In this document: positions 1-12,014 of the stretch, one piece after another | Position numbering within the stretch: the first letter of the stretch is position 1 | Layout of the letters: every line of letters begins with the position of its first letter | Source of the DNA: Clitoria ternatea | Lineage: Eukaryota > Streptophyta > Magnoliopsida > Fabales > Fabaceae | Direction of reading: 5' to 3' | NCBI GenBank assembly: GCA_037962975.1 | Contig: CM075671.1 | Span: forward strand, 13,067,001 to 13,131,000 | Length of the DNA stretch: 64,000 nucleotides | The notes under the pieces: model-generated | The model's database searches: none | The model's input: the letters and a program-made list of their open reading frames with translations, nothing else | Told to the model about the DNA's origin: nothing | Program-made: the position numbers and the translations under genes

Positions 1-735
1 AAATCACTCGGATATACCTTTCACTCAGAAATTTGGACTTGAAAGACTCTGGAATTTCGCTAATAGAAATTCTTCATGTCAGAGCCTTGCTTTGCTCGGA
101 AATGCAGCTTCCTGACCCAACTCACTCGGATGTGCTTTCCTTGGAGACTTCTCACTCGGGCTTAGTATGAAACTTGAGAGTCTGCCCGAGTATGATTCAT
201 TCCCAGTCGGATCTTTCATTGCTTGATAAGACTTCTACTCGGAAATGCCTTGTTCTGGTTGAGAATGCCATCTTCTCTGAATGAAACCACTCGGAGACCT
301 CCTTATTCAATAGTTTATTCATTCTGTGGCTTCTTCTGCTTAGAATCCATTCACTCGGAACAACTTTTTGCCCAGAAAAGCACTTATTCCCTGGTCAGAC
401 CTGCTTCAGTCAACATCCCTTCACTCGGAATTAGCTTTGGGCAGTTTTTATTGAAGGTCAGTCCCCTTTTTTCACTCGGAATGGTTGCACTCGGGGAAGC
501 TTCCACTCGGAATCACCTTCAACCGAGACTTATTCCTTTTCAGCATTGAACCTCCAATAGAGTCAGCCATTTATCACTCGGAATGGCTTTGATAGGGAAC
601 TTTCCACTCGGATTCGGCTCCAACAGTGCAGTATTCCACTCGGAAATGCTCTATTCTGAGTCATCCTACTCGGATTTGGTCATTTTGAGTCAGATTTCAA
701 CATTCTGAGTCGGAATTCAGCATTCTGAGTCGGAA
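1..735. repeat. ACTCGG-type short interspersed repeat cluster
   Basis: The heptamer ACTCGGA (often TCACTCGGA) recurs every 20-60 bases between unrelated spacers. The same kind of cluster is found at 24480-24900 and 33130-33470 in the other family A LTRs. It is part of the LTR, not a separate locus. Confidence 0.8.
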
Positions 736-2293
736 TTCAGCATAAAAAGAGAGTTCTTTCCACTTTAGGCTTGTTCTTCTTGTTTCTTTATCATTTTATG
801 GTCGTTTTTCTCATGTTATTGACCCTTTATTACCTTAATTTTTGCAAAATAACATACCCAAGTAGAATATAGTGGAAAGAAAGCAAAAATCACAATAAAT
901 AAAGGAAATACAGTGTATAATGATTAAAATCCTAAGCAAACTAGATCTAATTTATTATGTTATAAAGTACTTATCAATATGCCAACAAAATTCCACACAA
1001 AGCACACAAACATATACATAGCCACATTATTCAACCATTGAATTGTCACACATCCATTATCTGGTATTCATATCTTTTATGTTGTCTTAAATATATTTTT
1101 ACCACCTCTCACAATCATCATCATATCTCACCACCTTGGCATACTTCCTTCTATATGCAAATACTCTTAAGCTAATGCATATGCACAAAGGAATATTTCA
1201 ATAATTGCAGATCTGGCTGTGGGAAAATTCAACACCAACTATGTAATTCAAGCATGGTCATCAAACCATACCCCTACTGCAGTAGTAAAATGTGTACACT
1301 TATTCTTTAAATTGTATGTATTCACCAATAGTTTTACTGGTACCACTTGTAACACCTGGTCATTTTCACCATGACCGCGGTATACAACATATTCAACATA
1401 TGGTGTTGCGGGCCAACCATGAATTATATCATGGCAGCTGTGATCTCAAGGACCACCGGGGACACCTGCTCCTCAAGAGCCACCCCCACAACGGTCAACC
1501 ACATGCGGCTCCCCGAAGCACAACATGGGCAGCTTCGTGACTTATACACCAAGTCACAGGGGAAATATAACTCGCTCGTGCACCGAGCCGCCCTCCCACT
1601 GGGCCAACCGGGGGAATCCCCTAAAATTCCAACACCGTGAGCTATGCAGTATGCCATGGATGCAAATGCAATCATATGCATTCCTCACTCTATGCATCCT
1701 ATACATGCCACTCATTATCCATCATCATCAACACCATTACTGACATCACCACAAAGCTTTTATTAACATTGATTGTTCTCATTAGTTTAAATCTTTGGGT
1801 GGCATTCTCCTTCTTCTCATTCTCAACAAACAACATTAACATTCATATCACATTCATGGTAAATACAACTTATCATCTTATCACTGCTCACTACACACCT
1901 TCACATAACACACCATGAATATTCTAAATGCACAAAAGCATGTTGCCAAATAAACTGTCCTTTACAGGGGGTGTAAAGTTACGATTGTTAAACAGCTCAA
2001 AATGTACATATCATGTAAATCTGATACAAGGATGTATTATACAGATACGAATACGGAGTGTCCTTGTATACTGGGTGGAGTATAGCTCACTCTGTGGTGG
2101 TGTAGTAGTCCGCCTGAAGTTGTCTTCTTTGCCTTGACACAATTGGTGGTGGTACCTACAATTATTCTCCGACGCTCAAGTCAGTATTTCAGAATACTCT
2201 TAGACTTAGAAAGCAAATCTGAGAGAATTATACAAGTAAAAGTGTAAGGTTCAGAATTGGGGGGAAAATCCTCCCATATACCTTTTTGTTGAG

Positions 2294-2303
2294 GTTTATA
2301 TAC
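2294..2303 (-). promoter_or_regulatory. TATA box of the solo D LTR
   Basis: The minus strand reads GTATATAAAC, identical to the sequence at 38711-38720 in the full D LTR. It lies downstream, in the element direction, of the 18-bp repeat array. Confidence 0.7.
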
Positions 2304-2663
2304 CTGTCACTGGTGCTCTATTATTGGTAGGACCCGTTCTTTGTTTTCAGGCATAATGCAAGAAAGGTAGTGGGCCCCTGCGCTGTTTACAAGCACCATA
2401 ATTGTAGTGGGTATTTCCACTTACTTGGAAAGCGTTAATGCTTTATTATTTTATTTGTTGTTCCCTTTTATGCGTGACAGCGTGATTCCCATTTTCAACC
2501 TCTCAAGACAGAGTCAATCTCGTGCCGGGGTTATAAGTATGGGCTCGCTACGCAGTATAGGAAATTCAACATTCCGCCTGTATTGAGCCTATGGCTGCTT
2601 GGCGGAGTAGTATGCATTGCGAATACTTTCTGCATGTGTATAATATATTCAATATTTTCCACC

Positions 2664-2880
2664 TTGGCGGAGTAACGAGCCCTGACAAAGTTACATGCCA
2701 TGGCGGAGTAACGAGCCTTGGCGGAGTAACGAGCCTTGGCGGAGTTACGTGCCCTGGCGAAGTTACATGCCATGGCGGAGTAACGAGCCTTGGCGGAGTT
2801 ACGTGCCCTGGCGAAGTTACATGCCATGGCGGAGTAACGAGCCTTGGCGGAGTTACATATCCTGGCGGAGTGTACTCTGT
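2664..2880 (-). repeat. 18-bp tandem array in U3 of the solo D LTR
   Basis: About twelve imperfect copies of an 18-bp unit, CTTGGCGGAGTAACGAGC on the plus strand, with variants GTTACATGC and GTTACGTGC. The D LTR at 38225-38420 carries the same unit in the other orientation with a different copy number and variant order. Confidence 0.9.
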
Positions 2881-4323
2881 ATAAAAGTATTTATAAAGTA
2901 TTTAAAACGTACTTCTCCTGTTCAAAATGCTGATCTAGCAAAGCATTATAACCATGCTCTTGGGGGCCGGTGTTAGGACCGGATCACCAAACATATTATC
3001 TACATCACACCACATATCATCATTTCTTACAATATTCAAGCAAGGCTAAAATGCATAACACTACATACCACAATCAAATAACATTCAAATTCATGCATTT
3101 AGAACTTAGACTCCTCTCCTACCTCAAGAGAAGAATTCCGATTGATAAGACGCTCCCGCCTCGTCGTTCGGAATAGGTCCTACATTCACATTCATGTAAA
3201 ACCTTAATCAATCAACTACTCAAGTCATCAATTCAATTCTATTTAGTCATATTCTTATTTATAATTTCACAACATGTGCTAGACATGTAGATATTATTTA
3301 TATTCGTTATTAGGCTTCGGGAATTCATTCCCATTAAGCCACCATCATTAAATCCAAGGAACCCTATCCCCAAGCTTCACAAAACTCCTTCAACCAACAT
3401 TCATATCTTTCAATATCATATACTTCTCCATAAAACATATTCTTAAACTAACATTAGCTATTTTCCCCAAACTTCTAGGTTAGGGTTTCCTCCAAAACCC
3501 ATCCACATTCATTAATACATCATAAACCTTCATTCTCTTCCATCATTAATGCACCAACTACCATTATCTCTTCATAAATACTCATATTTATGATGACCCA
3601 TTCTAGGGCATGAGCATTAAATGCTCTAATAAACACCCATGCACATGCATTTCTTCTCCAAATTATAATACCCCATAATGTCATCATCAATCCATTCTAA
3701 AAATGGTGAAAGGGCTTACCTCACACCCAAAACAAAATGGGTTCAAGACAGGGAGAGAGATAGCACAAAAATGAGAGGAAGAAGAGGGAAGAACTCCAAG
3801 CTTCCAAGCTTCTTCAATGAAAATAGGGTAGGAGATGATCACCTCTTGGCTTATGGTGTTTGGGAGGAGAATAGAAGAAAAATGGAGGAGGAAATAAGAT
3901 AAGAAGAAAAAGTAAAATGTGTCTTTCCAACTCTCTCAGCAATTCACGAAAGTAAGGAGAAGAGAATTGGGCTTTTGCTTTATTTTTAGTTTCATTCATT
4001 AAAATTCATCATTTTTGTCACTAACAAGCTCTTCGTTTAGGCTCAATACTTCATCCAAAAATTATTCTGAATGCGTATTCGGATTCCCAATATTATTCTC
4101 AATAGCCCTGACCAATATCATCTCATTCCGAGATACTTGGTCCGATACCCATCTCTCAACCGGGCTCATTTTCAGCTTAACGGGTCTCTATAAATTACCA
4201 ACAGCCCCCAAAAGTCATGATTTAATTAACTTCAATTTAGTGGGACATTAAACAATTCATATTTGACTTGTCAATATGTATTTTCCTTAATTAATACTCT
4301 ATTTTAAAATTCGGGATGTTACA

Positions 4324-5667
4324 AGTTCAATGTGGGAAACGACCAATTATTAAGGTATAAGCATCGAGTGTGTATCCCTGATCAAGAGGAGTTCAGGAAA
4401 GCAATTCTAGAAGAAGACCATAAAAGTTATATGAACATTCATCACGGAGATACTAAAATGTATCAAGATTTGAAGAAGTTATTTTGGTGACCTGGAATGA
4501 AGAAAGCGGTGGCAGAGTACGTGGCTGCATGTCTAATTTGCCATAAGGTTAAAGTGGAACATCAAAAAACTCCCTGGAATGCTACAATCAATGGAAATAC
4601 TAGAATGGAAATGGGATAGCATCACCATGGATTTTATAACTTCTTTACCCAAAACTCCATTAGGACATGATTTAATATGGGTAATAATTGATAGACTAAC
4701 AAAGTCTGCCCACTTTATTCCTATCAATATTCATTACTTTATGGAGAAGCTGGCAAAATTATACATTAAGAAGATTGTGAGATTGCATGGAATTCCTTTA
4801 AGTATCATTTCTGATCGGGACCCTCGTTTTACATTGCAATTCTGGAAGAGCTTACACAAGGCTTTTGAAACAAAACTATGACTGAGTTCAGCATATCATC
4901 CTCAAACGGATGGATAGTCAGAAAGAACAATTCAATACCTAGAGGACTTGTTACGAGCTTGTGTGTTAGAGCATAAAGGAAGTTGGAATCAATTCTTACC
5001 ATATGTGGAGTTCACCTACAACAACAGTTTCCATGCTAGCATTGGCATGGCACCTTTTGAAGCATTATATGGAAGAAAATGCAGAACTCCGTTATCTTGG
5101 TTTGAGACTGGTGAAAACTTGATGCTATGACCAGAGTTGGTACAGCAGACCATGGATAAGATCAAAATGGTTCAGGAAAAGATGAAGGCAGTACAGAGCA
5201 GGCAAAAAAGTTACTATGACAAAAGAAAGAAGCCTCTTGAATTTCAAGAAGGCAACCATGTATTCTTGAAAATCACATCTACGAATGGGGTTGGTCGAGC
5301 AATGAAATCTCGAAAACTAACTCCTAGATTTGTTGGTCCATATCAAATAATTCATAAAGTTAGTCCTCTTGCTTACCAAATAACAATATCACCTTTTCTT
5401 TCTAATATCCATAACGTTTTTCATGTGTCAAACTTACGAAAGTATATATCTGATCCTATACATGTTATTGAACCTGATGACATACAAGTTAAAGATAATT
5501 TTACATATGATGCACCACATGTCAGAATAGCTAACAGAAAAATAAAAAAGTTAAAAGACAAGACAATTCCAATCGTAAAGGTCATTTGGAGTGAAACGAG
5601 AGGAGAAGATGCTACTTGGGAACTAGAAATTGAGACGAAAAAGTCTCATCCCCATTTGTTTTACTGA
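4324..5667 (+). pseudogene. Element B integrase with C-terminal chromodomain (chromovirus pol remnant)
   Basis: Integrase joins retrotransposon cDNA to the chromosome. The HHCC zinc finger (H-x6-H, then CLIC) spans about 4408-4560 and the DDE core runs from 4610 (MDF), through SDRDPRF near 4815, to the Glu of SERTIQ near 4921. After the linker with KSYYDKRKKPLEF, a chromodomain-like end with HVSNLRKY and TWELE closes at HPHLFY and a natural stop, as in Tekay/Del chromoviruses. It is broken by in-frame stops at 4488, 4879, 4915 and 5128 and by a one-base frameshift near 4572. Gag, protease and RT lie outside the window or are lost. The stretch from 5668 carries the usual FEDEIF-coding block just before the polypurine tract. 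Confidence 0.9.
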
Positions 5668-5697
5668 ATAATGTAAATTTCGAGGACGAAATTTTTC

Positions 5698-5711
5698 TAA
5701 GGGGAGTGGAG
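5698..5711 (+). other. Polypurine tract of element B
   Basis: The purine run AAGGGGAGTGGAG lies directly before the LTR start TGGTAACACCCC. It is the expected plus-strand primer site for a Ty3/gypsy element. Confidence 0.8.
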
Positions 5712-6269
5712 TGGTAACACCCCTATTTTTATTTTTATATTAAAATTTTGAAGGAATTAGATTATGGTTCTTTAGAACTTTTTAATCTACGTATTATTTA
5801 TAATTTTCTAGAATTTTTTGGAATTTTGGAAATATTTTAATATTTATAAGAAAGTAAAGTTAAATCATAAGAAAATTTTCTAAAATCCGTTTCAAGTTGA
5901 CTAATCTAAAAATAATCGATTTGAGAAAAATCTTAATGTTTATCAATCATAAAAAAATTGGAAACGTACCAATAAATTTTTATTAATAGAAAAATTTAGG
6001 TTTTTAAAATTTAAACTTTATATCACTTAGTATAAAATTAGTGAAGACTGATATAATATCGCTAAATTTTAAAAAGAAATGATTTTGAATATTTAAAATA
6101 TACCGAGTGAAAGGTTACTATTTAGTTAATAATTCAGCCGATATTTACTATCTAAAACACTATGCATGTATAAAATTTTCAAACTTGCATAGTAATCAGA
6201 AACGAAAATTTCAGAAATTACACAGTACTTTAATAATAAAATAATGAAATACACAGTAACTTTTCTGCC

Positions 6270-6277
6270 TATATATA
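6270..6277 (+). promoter_or_regulatory. TATA box of the B LTR
   Basis: TATATATA in CTGCCTATATATACCG, 560 bases into the LTR and about 30 bases before TTCGTTAGAATTC, where transcription would be expected to start. Confidence 0.6.
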
Positions 6278-6499
6278 CCGAAGGAATTCTTCGTTAGAAT
6301 TCAAAATTTCAGATTAAATTTTCTTAATATAGTAGTGCTAGAGAGATAGTGGTAGAAGTAAGAGAGAGAAATAATTTTTTGGAAGAAGGTTTTGCTAAAA
6401 TTAAAGGGGTAAGAATACCTTTCTTTTATATTTGTTAGGGTTATTTTCATATCCTTTTAGAAATCTATTATTATATTGGATATAATATTATTTAAAATT

Positions 6500-6830
6500 A
6501 CTATTTTGAATAGTGAATTACTATATCAACAGTAAAATATTATTCTAAATAATAAATTAATATTCAAATAGTAAATTATTATTATAAATAGTAAATTATT
6601 ATTCAAATACTAAATTACTATTTATAGTTACTATTTACTCTTACTATTCACATTTTACTATTTATTGTTACTATTTACATTTTACTATTTACTATTACTA
6701 TTTACATTTTACTATTTACTATTAATATTCATGGTTTATTATTTAATATTACTATTTATGGTAACTATTTAAAATTTACTATTTATCATTACTATGTATA
6801 ATGACTATTTACCCTTCTGTTTCAAATAAT
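6500..6830 (+). repeat. AT-rich ACTATTTA-type simple repeat in the B LTR
   Basis: Many degenerate copies of TACTATTTAC and ATAGTAAATTATTATT, in places about 12-30 bases apart. It looks like slippage-amplified low-complexity DNA downstream of the TATA box. Confidence 0.8.
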
Positions 6831-7079
6831 AATTTAAATTTTCATCTTATAACTATACTAAAATGAAATTGATATATTTTAGAACTCAGAGACGAGGCTC
6901 GCACAGACTTTCTATAACGAATCAGGAAGAGGTAAGGGGGAGTGAGATAAGAATATAATTTGAAAAGACATAAGAATAATAGGAGGAGTCCCCTACTCCT
7001 TTTAAATTTAATAATAATATTATTTTAAAATAATAAATTCTAACTTAAAATTCATAATAAATTTTAAAATTAAATATCT

Positions 7080-7255
7080 GGTGTAACAAACTTTGACATA
7101 CCTATGCAGGGACCTGGACTTTCATAATCTATATGACCTGAACTGAACCTATGAAAGGACTTGGACTATTTTGACCTATATGGACTAAACCATACCTATG
7201 CAAGGACTGAATTATATGGACTTACATATACCTATGCGAGGAATGGACTATACGT
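7080..7255 (+). repeat. Degenerate ~45-bp repeat in the B LTR
   Basis: About four imperfect units built around ACCTATGCAAGGACT and GGACTATATGGACT. No further function can be read. Confidence 0.6.
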
Positions 7256-8857
7256 ACTCAAAATCAATTTTGATAATTTAGATAACCATTAAAATTTAAA
7301 TTATATTTAATTGATTTGATTATAATTATTAGTATTTGATTATTATTGATGATATTTATTTGTGATTGATATTATTTGATTGTGATTGATGATTTTATAA
7401 TGTGGAATTTGAGCGTATAGCAAGCATGATGGAAAGCTAAAACTCAATAAGAACTTTCTTTCCTTAGTCTTTAAATTTTTATTCTAATAGAAAGTATTTT
7501 ACAATCGTTTTAGTCTTTTATTTCTTCTTAGAAATTATTTTCATTAATTTTACCTTTAATCTCTAGAATAATAATAAAAAAATCTAGTATTTATTTCAGA
7601 AAGAAGCCATTTTATGAAAATTAATTTATAAAAAGGTTGAAATAATTAAATTCTTGAATTTAAAAAATTATAGTTTTAAGCATGTCTAGTTAATGAATTA
7701 AGAATTATTCTCTTTTAGTAAAATAAAATTTTCAAATAAAATTATTTTTTTTAACCTAATAACTACAGATATTTGGAAATAATGGAGATTTCTAAATTCG
7801 ATCTTGATAAGATTCAATTTGAGAAAGATTATGTAAAATTTTATATGAGAAAATTTTGACATATTTAAGGCTTAGAAACTCGATTTTGATGAGATTTGAA
7901 TTTGAAAACTATACCAAAATTATTTCTGTATGACAAAAATTCAGAGAAGAAATTGAGGAAATGTATAGTTTCTTTAGATGATATTGTAAACCTTTATGGT
8001 ATTTAATAATTGAGTTTCTAAAAGCCTTAACCAACTAAATATGTGAGTAGTTCATGCATTATAAATCGTTAAAGTGAAATAAAATGATGTTGTCTGGGGA
8101 TGGATTATAGAAACCAAGGATACATTAGAGGAGGCTTAATTGCGAGCGTTAGGATAAGAGGGTGTGAAAGGTTTCTTCAAGGGACCTGGAGTAGCTCCCT
8201 AGTGTCGGGTACTTTCACAATAAAACCCTTCTCAATCTGACTAGTCTCAAAGTGTTTCCATGCCAGTTGAGTTGTTCATGTTATTATTATCCAGACTTAT
8301 GGAACAGTGTAAACTCCTGGTTGGCCCAGTGCAAATTAAAATTTAAGGGCCCACATATATAGGTAAGTTATGATGAAGATATTCATAACATTTATGCATT
8401 CATAATTGATTTTGTATGTGATTGTGACTGATATTATTATATATTAGTTTGTGAAAACCCTTTGTTGCTTATGTCTCATTCGGGAAATATTATATTCTGT
8501 TTCTCACTCCTTTCTCCATGTGTTTTGAATTGATGGTTCAGAGGGAAGGATCGAAGAATCTCAGTAGTAAATATAGCACGTTCTAGAAAGGAAGCTCGGT
8601 ATTTACCGTGGTCTAATGAATAAATAATGTTATTAAGTAACTGCTTCTAGGCCATGGAGTTTCCTCTCTTTCTTATAATATTTAATATTTATTTTCTTCA
8701 GATGAATGTAAAATTACTTTGTAAAGTTTTAATAATATTTATGAGGTATTTCAAAAATATTGTATGTAATTTATTCCGATAGTTTCTTTTTAACAATAAT
8801 ATTTAAAAAATTATGAATTTTTTCTAGAATTATTAAGATGTAATAGAGGGTGTTATA

Positions 8858-10520
8858 GATGCCACCTACCGGCCTTGCAAGCTTCTTTTATTTGACCTTC
8901 ACGGTAGGTTGAAGCTTGTACATCAGATCAGGGAGGACAACAGGCATGGCTCCATCATACACCAGATAAGGTGATAGAAATGAAGAGTTTGGAGGAGAGT
9001 AGGTCACCCTTGGGAACGAAATGCCAGTTGCAGGTTTTGACCCAGTTTCAGGCTTGGAATCCGTAGAGGTCTCAGGAGCGGTGGTAGACTTCTTCCCTTT
9101 CTGACCGCTTGACAGCCCAAATTCTTCCAGGGTCTTTTGTTTTTTGGCCGGTTTAGGAGAGGGCAGTTTTGTTGCTTAACCATCCCAGTTGTGCCTTTTC
9201 TTCTTCTTCTCTTTCTCTTTTTCTTTTGTTGCATCAGACTATGTACTATCAGTCTGAACGGTGTTCTCCAGCAGTGACACATCACCGGTCGCAGCAGCGG
9301 TCAAACCGATGGTTTCTACGCGCGCCTTGACATTATTTCTCTTTGATTGAATATTATTCTCCTTACTAGCAGAGTCATCATTAGCCATTAAGGTTTTTAA
9401 TTTATCCATAGCCGGGCACCACTCTTCTATTTGTTCTACACAAACAAGTTATGTTAGCATCAAATACAATACATACTGGTATCAAAATAGTGAGAATTAA
9501 CAATAGAATTTTACTTAAATATTCATTGCAAATGATGCTGGACCCCTGGAGGCGTTTACAAGAAAACTTCTAGAAAGCCTCAGTGTATGCCTTTACAGCG
9601 GCTATCACCATCATAGAATGAGGAGACAGTTCACCGTCCTCTGTGAAGTATGCCTTAGAGGTGAGGAGAAAGTACTCATGGGTCTACTCGATTGGGAATT
9701 TTGTATAGCCCTCTTTAGTCTTCTAGAAGACCGGCTTGTTGGGCTGGACCCAAATCCTTGTGTAATAGTGAACCTTCCATCCACCTTCGTGGATTCGGTG
9801 AAGGCCTCAAAGTTCACCAAATTGGAATTACCAAGAGGGTGATGAAGCTCATGCCCCCCTTTTTATTTGTCTAGCGTACCACCTGGAAATAGTAAAAAAG
9901 CATCACCACGGTGGGTTTGAAGTTGAAGTGCTCACCCAAGACCTCCAGAGCACGGATTAAGCCTCATCAATTCGGGTGTACTTAGGAGGGGGCGTAATCC
10001 AGAAATCTCAGCACCCTCATCTCAAACTCAGTCAGGGGGAAGCGAACCCCCAGTTGTTGGAAGACAAAGTCATACATATATACGGATCGATCATCAGGCA
10101 TGCGGTGGCAGATTCTATCAGTTAGCTGGGGTGCGAGCACCAAAAACCGCCCCTTCAAACGTTCCTCCACGAAAACTCTAAAATTTTGGGATAGTCTTCC
10201 CCCTCCGTCTCTAGCATGCTGAGATGTTATCTCATGAATCTCCTACTCTACCCAATAGTAAGGGTATTTTTTGTTGACTTTCACCCAGTCTAGCCAGTGT
10301 ACTACCATATTAACACACTTTTTGGCAGTCCTGACGATAGCAGTAGAATCCGAGGAACCTTCGATGGCCATTATGTCTATTGCAAGATGAAAGGCATCTG
10401 TGTGGCTCCAACAAACTACATCATTAGAGAGGTAACAGTCAGCATTCACCTCGCTCTCAAAAGAACGGCTAGCTCACTGTTAGACCCAAGTATAATGTTG
10501 CAGAAAACTTGTTAACTTCA
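8858..10520 (-). pseudogene. C-terminal part of a plant 'putative gypsy-type transposon' protein (PF04195-like)
   Basis: Read on the minus strand, 10449-9982 gives a nearly open frame with VRFPLTEFEMRVLRFLDYAP, followed by stops and then GLIRALEVLGEHFNFKP, the pattern of the plant family often labelled putative gypsy-type transposon. A lysine-rich linker (KEKEKEKKKKR) and a Pro/Ser-rich stretch follow at about 9220-8950. Stops at about 10240 and 9980 and frame changes near 9820-9600 make it a pseudogene. Its N-terminal half is at 34689-35094: the two halves read on in frame across a 4-bp target duplication once the 24-kb C1 complex is set aside. Family assignment is by motif memory and is moderate. 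Confidence 0.55.
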
Positions 10521-11516
10521 TGTTAGTGTTGGGTTTTTTAATTGGCAAGCGCACCAATCGGTTGTAGTTTTCAAAATTTAGATATCGTTCCAATAGGATT
10601 TCCAATAATTACAGTAACTCTCTAGTTACTATGATAAATTTATTGAAACCTATTCACAAAAGAATAATTTATATACAATTTATACAATATTCACAAGATT
10701 TCATAGCTGAGTTGTTCATGTGATAAAAAGAAAATAACAATCTATCTAAAAAGTTAAGTTACAATTTAGAATAACTAAGATACTTGAGGATAAAACACAG
10801 ATAAACAAATTATGTTGGAATTTGGATCCCTAATCTAGAATAACAATGGAGGAACTCAAGATATGCATATTTAATCATCAAGTTCATAGCATTGCAGCAT
10901 AAAATCATTATAACCGATCCCTCGTGATATAAATTCTAAGTATTCACTATAAAGTCCGATCCATCGTGAGCTTTCTCAGTAAAAACTTGTATTAAGTCCT
11001 GGCCTCATGGCAACAATAATCACCAATTTTATCTCTAGTAATTGGCATATTAAGGGTATTCTAACTTTTACTTTTGTTAAATCAAGTTTTAATAAGGCAT
11101 GAATAATTATTCTCCTGTTTGACATTCACACTAATAAAACAAGTTTCAATATGTATAAAAATCATTCTCCTGTTTGACGTTCATACTAATAAAAGATTGG
11201 AATACTAACATGCACTTGAATCATAAACATGCAGAGATCAAATTCACAACATCATAATCAATAGACTAGTTCACCAATTCCAACATAAACAAATTAGTTA
11301 CACATGGTGAAAGTAAAAACAACACTTACAGTGATTGACATTACAAAGACGATGGAAACTTCACGGTACAACGATCATAATACTACACAACACTCTCAAG
11401 TATCTAGAAAATTATTCTAGAACTACAAACTAACAAAAGAATCACTCAAACACGAGTGTATAAGAGAAGAAGACAACTCAGAATGTGAGATAGGATCTTA
11501 GAAGTATGGAGAATGG

Positions 11517-11530
11517 CCCTATTTATAGGG
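11517..11530 (-). promoter_or_regulatory. TATA box of the C1 3' LTR
   Basis: CCCTATTTATAGGG, giving CTATAAATAGGG on the element strand. It is preserved exactly at 34187-34200 and 57974-57987, although nearby bases differ between the copies. Confidence 0.75.
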
Positions 11531-11539
11531 CTGAGGAAG

Positions 11540-11815
11540 GGTGCTGACGCTACGCGTCAGGTCCCTGACTTAGCCTCTATTAATCAGCTCAAAGTGGCCA
11601 TTATTGTATAATTATTTTAATTAATCATGCCCAGACAGATGTGCCTTATCCCCTAATTCGGCTTGGACACTTATGGGTAGTGAAGGGGTCATTGGCTGAG
11701 TGCTTGACCACTTGTCAGTGGTTTCCACGTAGCTCCTGACACTATGCGTGGGTGTGATGCGTAGCATCAGCATCAGAAGTTCCCACGCAACGCGTGGTGT
11801 TGATGCTACGTATCA
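11540..11815 (-). repeat. ACGCTACGCGTC near-palindrome cluster in U3 of C1
   Basis: Copies and decayed copies of TGACGCTACGCGTCAG and CACGCTACGCGTGG (arms ACGC and GCGT) lie immediately upstream of the TATA box in the element direction. They also occur at 34210-34490, 57995-58320, and in the internal spacer of both C copies. Confidence 0.85.
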
Positions 11816-12014
11816 GCTCTCCAGTTCTTCAATTTTTCTCTTTAAATTCTTCACATTTTTACTGCAAAACTAGAGAAAATTGATCAAGGGCAGATTATTT
11901 CCAACAACATCCATTTATTGAATTTAAAACCTAAATTTCTAACAAATTCACCAAATTCTCATTCTTTTTATAAAATGTTTATTAAAGATTTTATTATAAA
12001 TTTGAGGACTAACA

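Larger units (their letters stand above)
1951..2986 (-). mobile_element. Solo LTR of the Tat-type family D
   Basis: The reverse complement matches the 5' LTR of element D at 38103-39080 from TGATCCGGTCC to GGACAGTTYA. It is flanked by a perfect 5-bp target duplication, CCAAA (1946-1950 and 2987-2991). Removing it and one CCAAA restores alignment of the surrounding family A LTR with 26745-26820. No internal region is present, so this is a solo LTR formed by LTR-LTR recombination. The terminal CA has mutated to TA. Confidence 0.93.
1..4323 (-). mobile_element. Family A LTR (Tekay-type chromovirus), cut by the window start
   Basis: This is an LTR of the same family as the provirus at 23770-33600. 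Positions 990-1920 and 2990-4323 align block for block with 25830-26760 and 26780-27574, and both end in TTCGGGATGTTACA. In the element's own (minus) direction the LTR starts TGTAACATCCC at 4323. It abuts the integrase of element B at 4324, so it probably inserted there; its other end lies outside the window, so no target duplication can be checked. A Tat-type solo LTR interrupts it at 1951-2986. No coding content; short ORFs within it are chance. Confidence 0.8.
5712..8857 (+). mobile_element. 3' LTR of element B (about 3.1 kb)
   Basis: It starts TGGTAACACCCC after the polypurine tract and ends near 8857 at GAGGGTGTTATA, an imperfect inverted match to the start. It is AT-rich with no coding capacity. 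To its right lies the minus-strand coding region at 8858-10520, so B appears to have inserted into or next to that older element. The matching 5' LTR is not in the window. The right boundary is uncertain by a few bases because the terminal CA is mutated. Confidence 0.8.
10521..12014 (-). mobile_element. 3' LTR of C1
   Basis: 1494 bp, TGTTAGTGTTGGG to GGACTAACA on the plus strand. It aligns throughout with 57042-58513 (C2) and from about 10930 onward with 33597-34688 (C1 5' LTR). In the element direction the LTR starts TGTTAGTCCTC at 12014. Confidence 0.9.

Noticed and set aside
2531..2976. Repetitive ORFs reading MACNFARARNSAKARYS or MPWRSNEPWRSN types
   Set aside because: Translations of the 18-bp tandem array of the solo D LTR.
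4015..4251. Small plus-strand ORF near the end of the first LTR (and its relative at 27038-27502)
   Set aside because: It occurs in LTR sequence of family A, differs in length between copies and shows no codon-level conservation.
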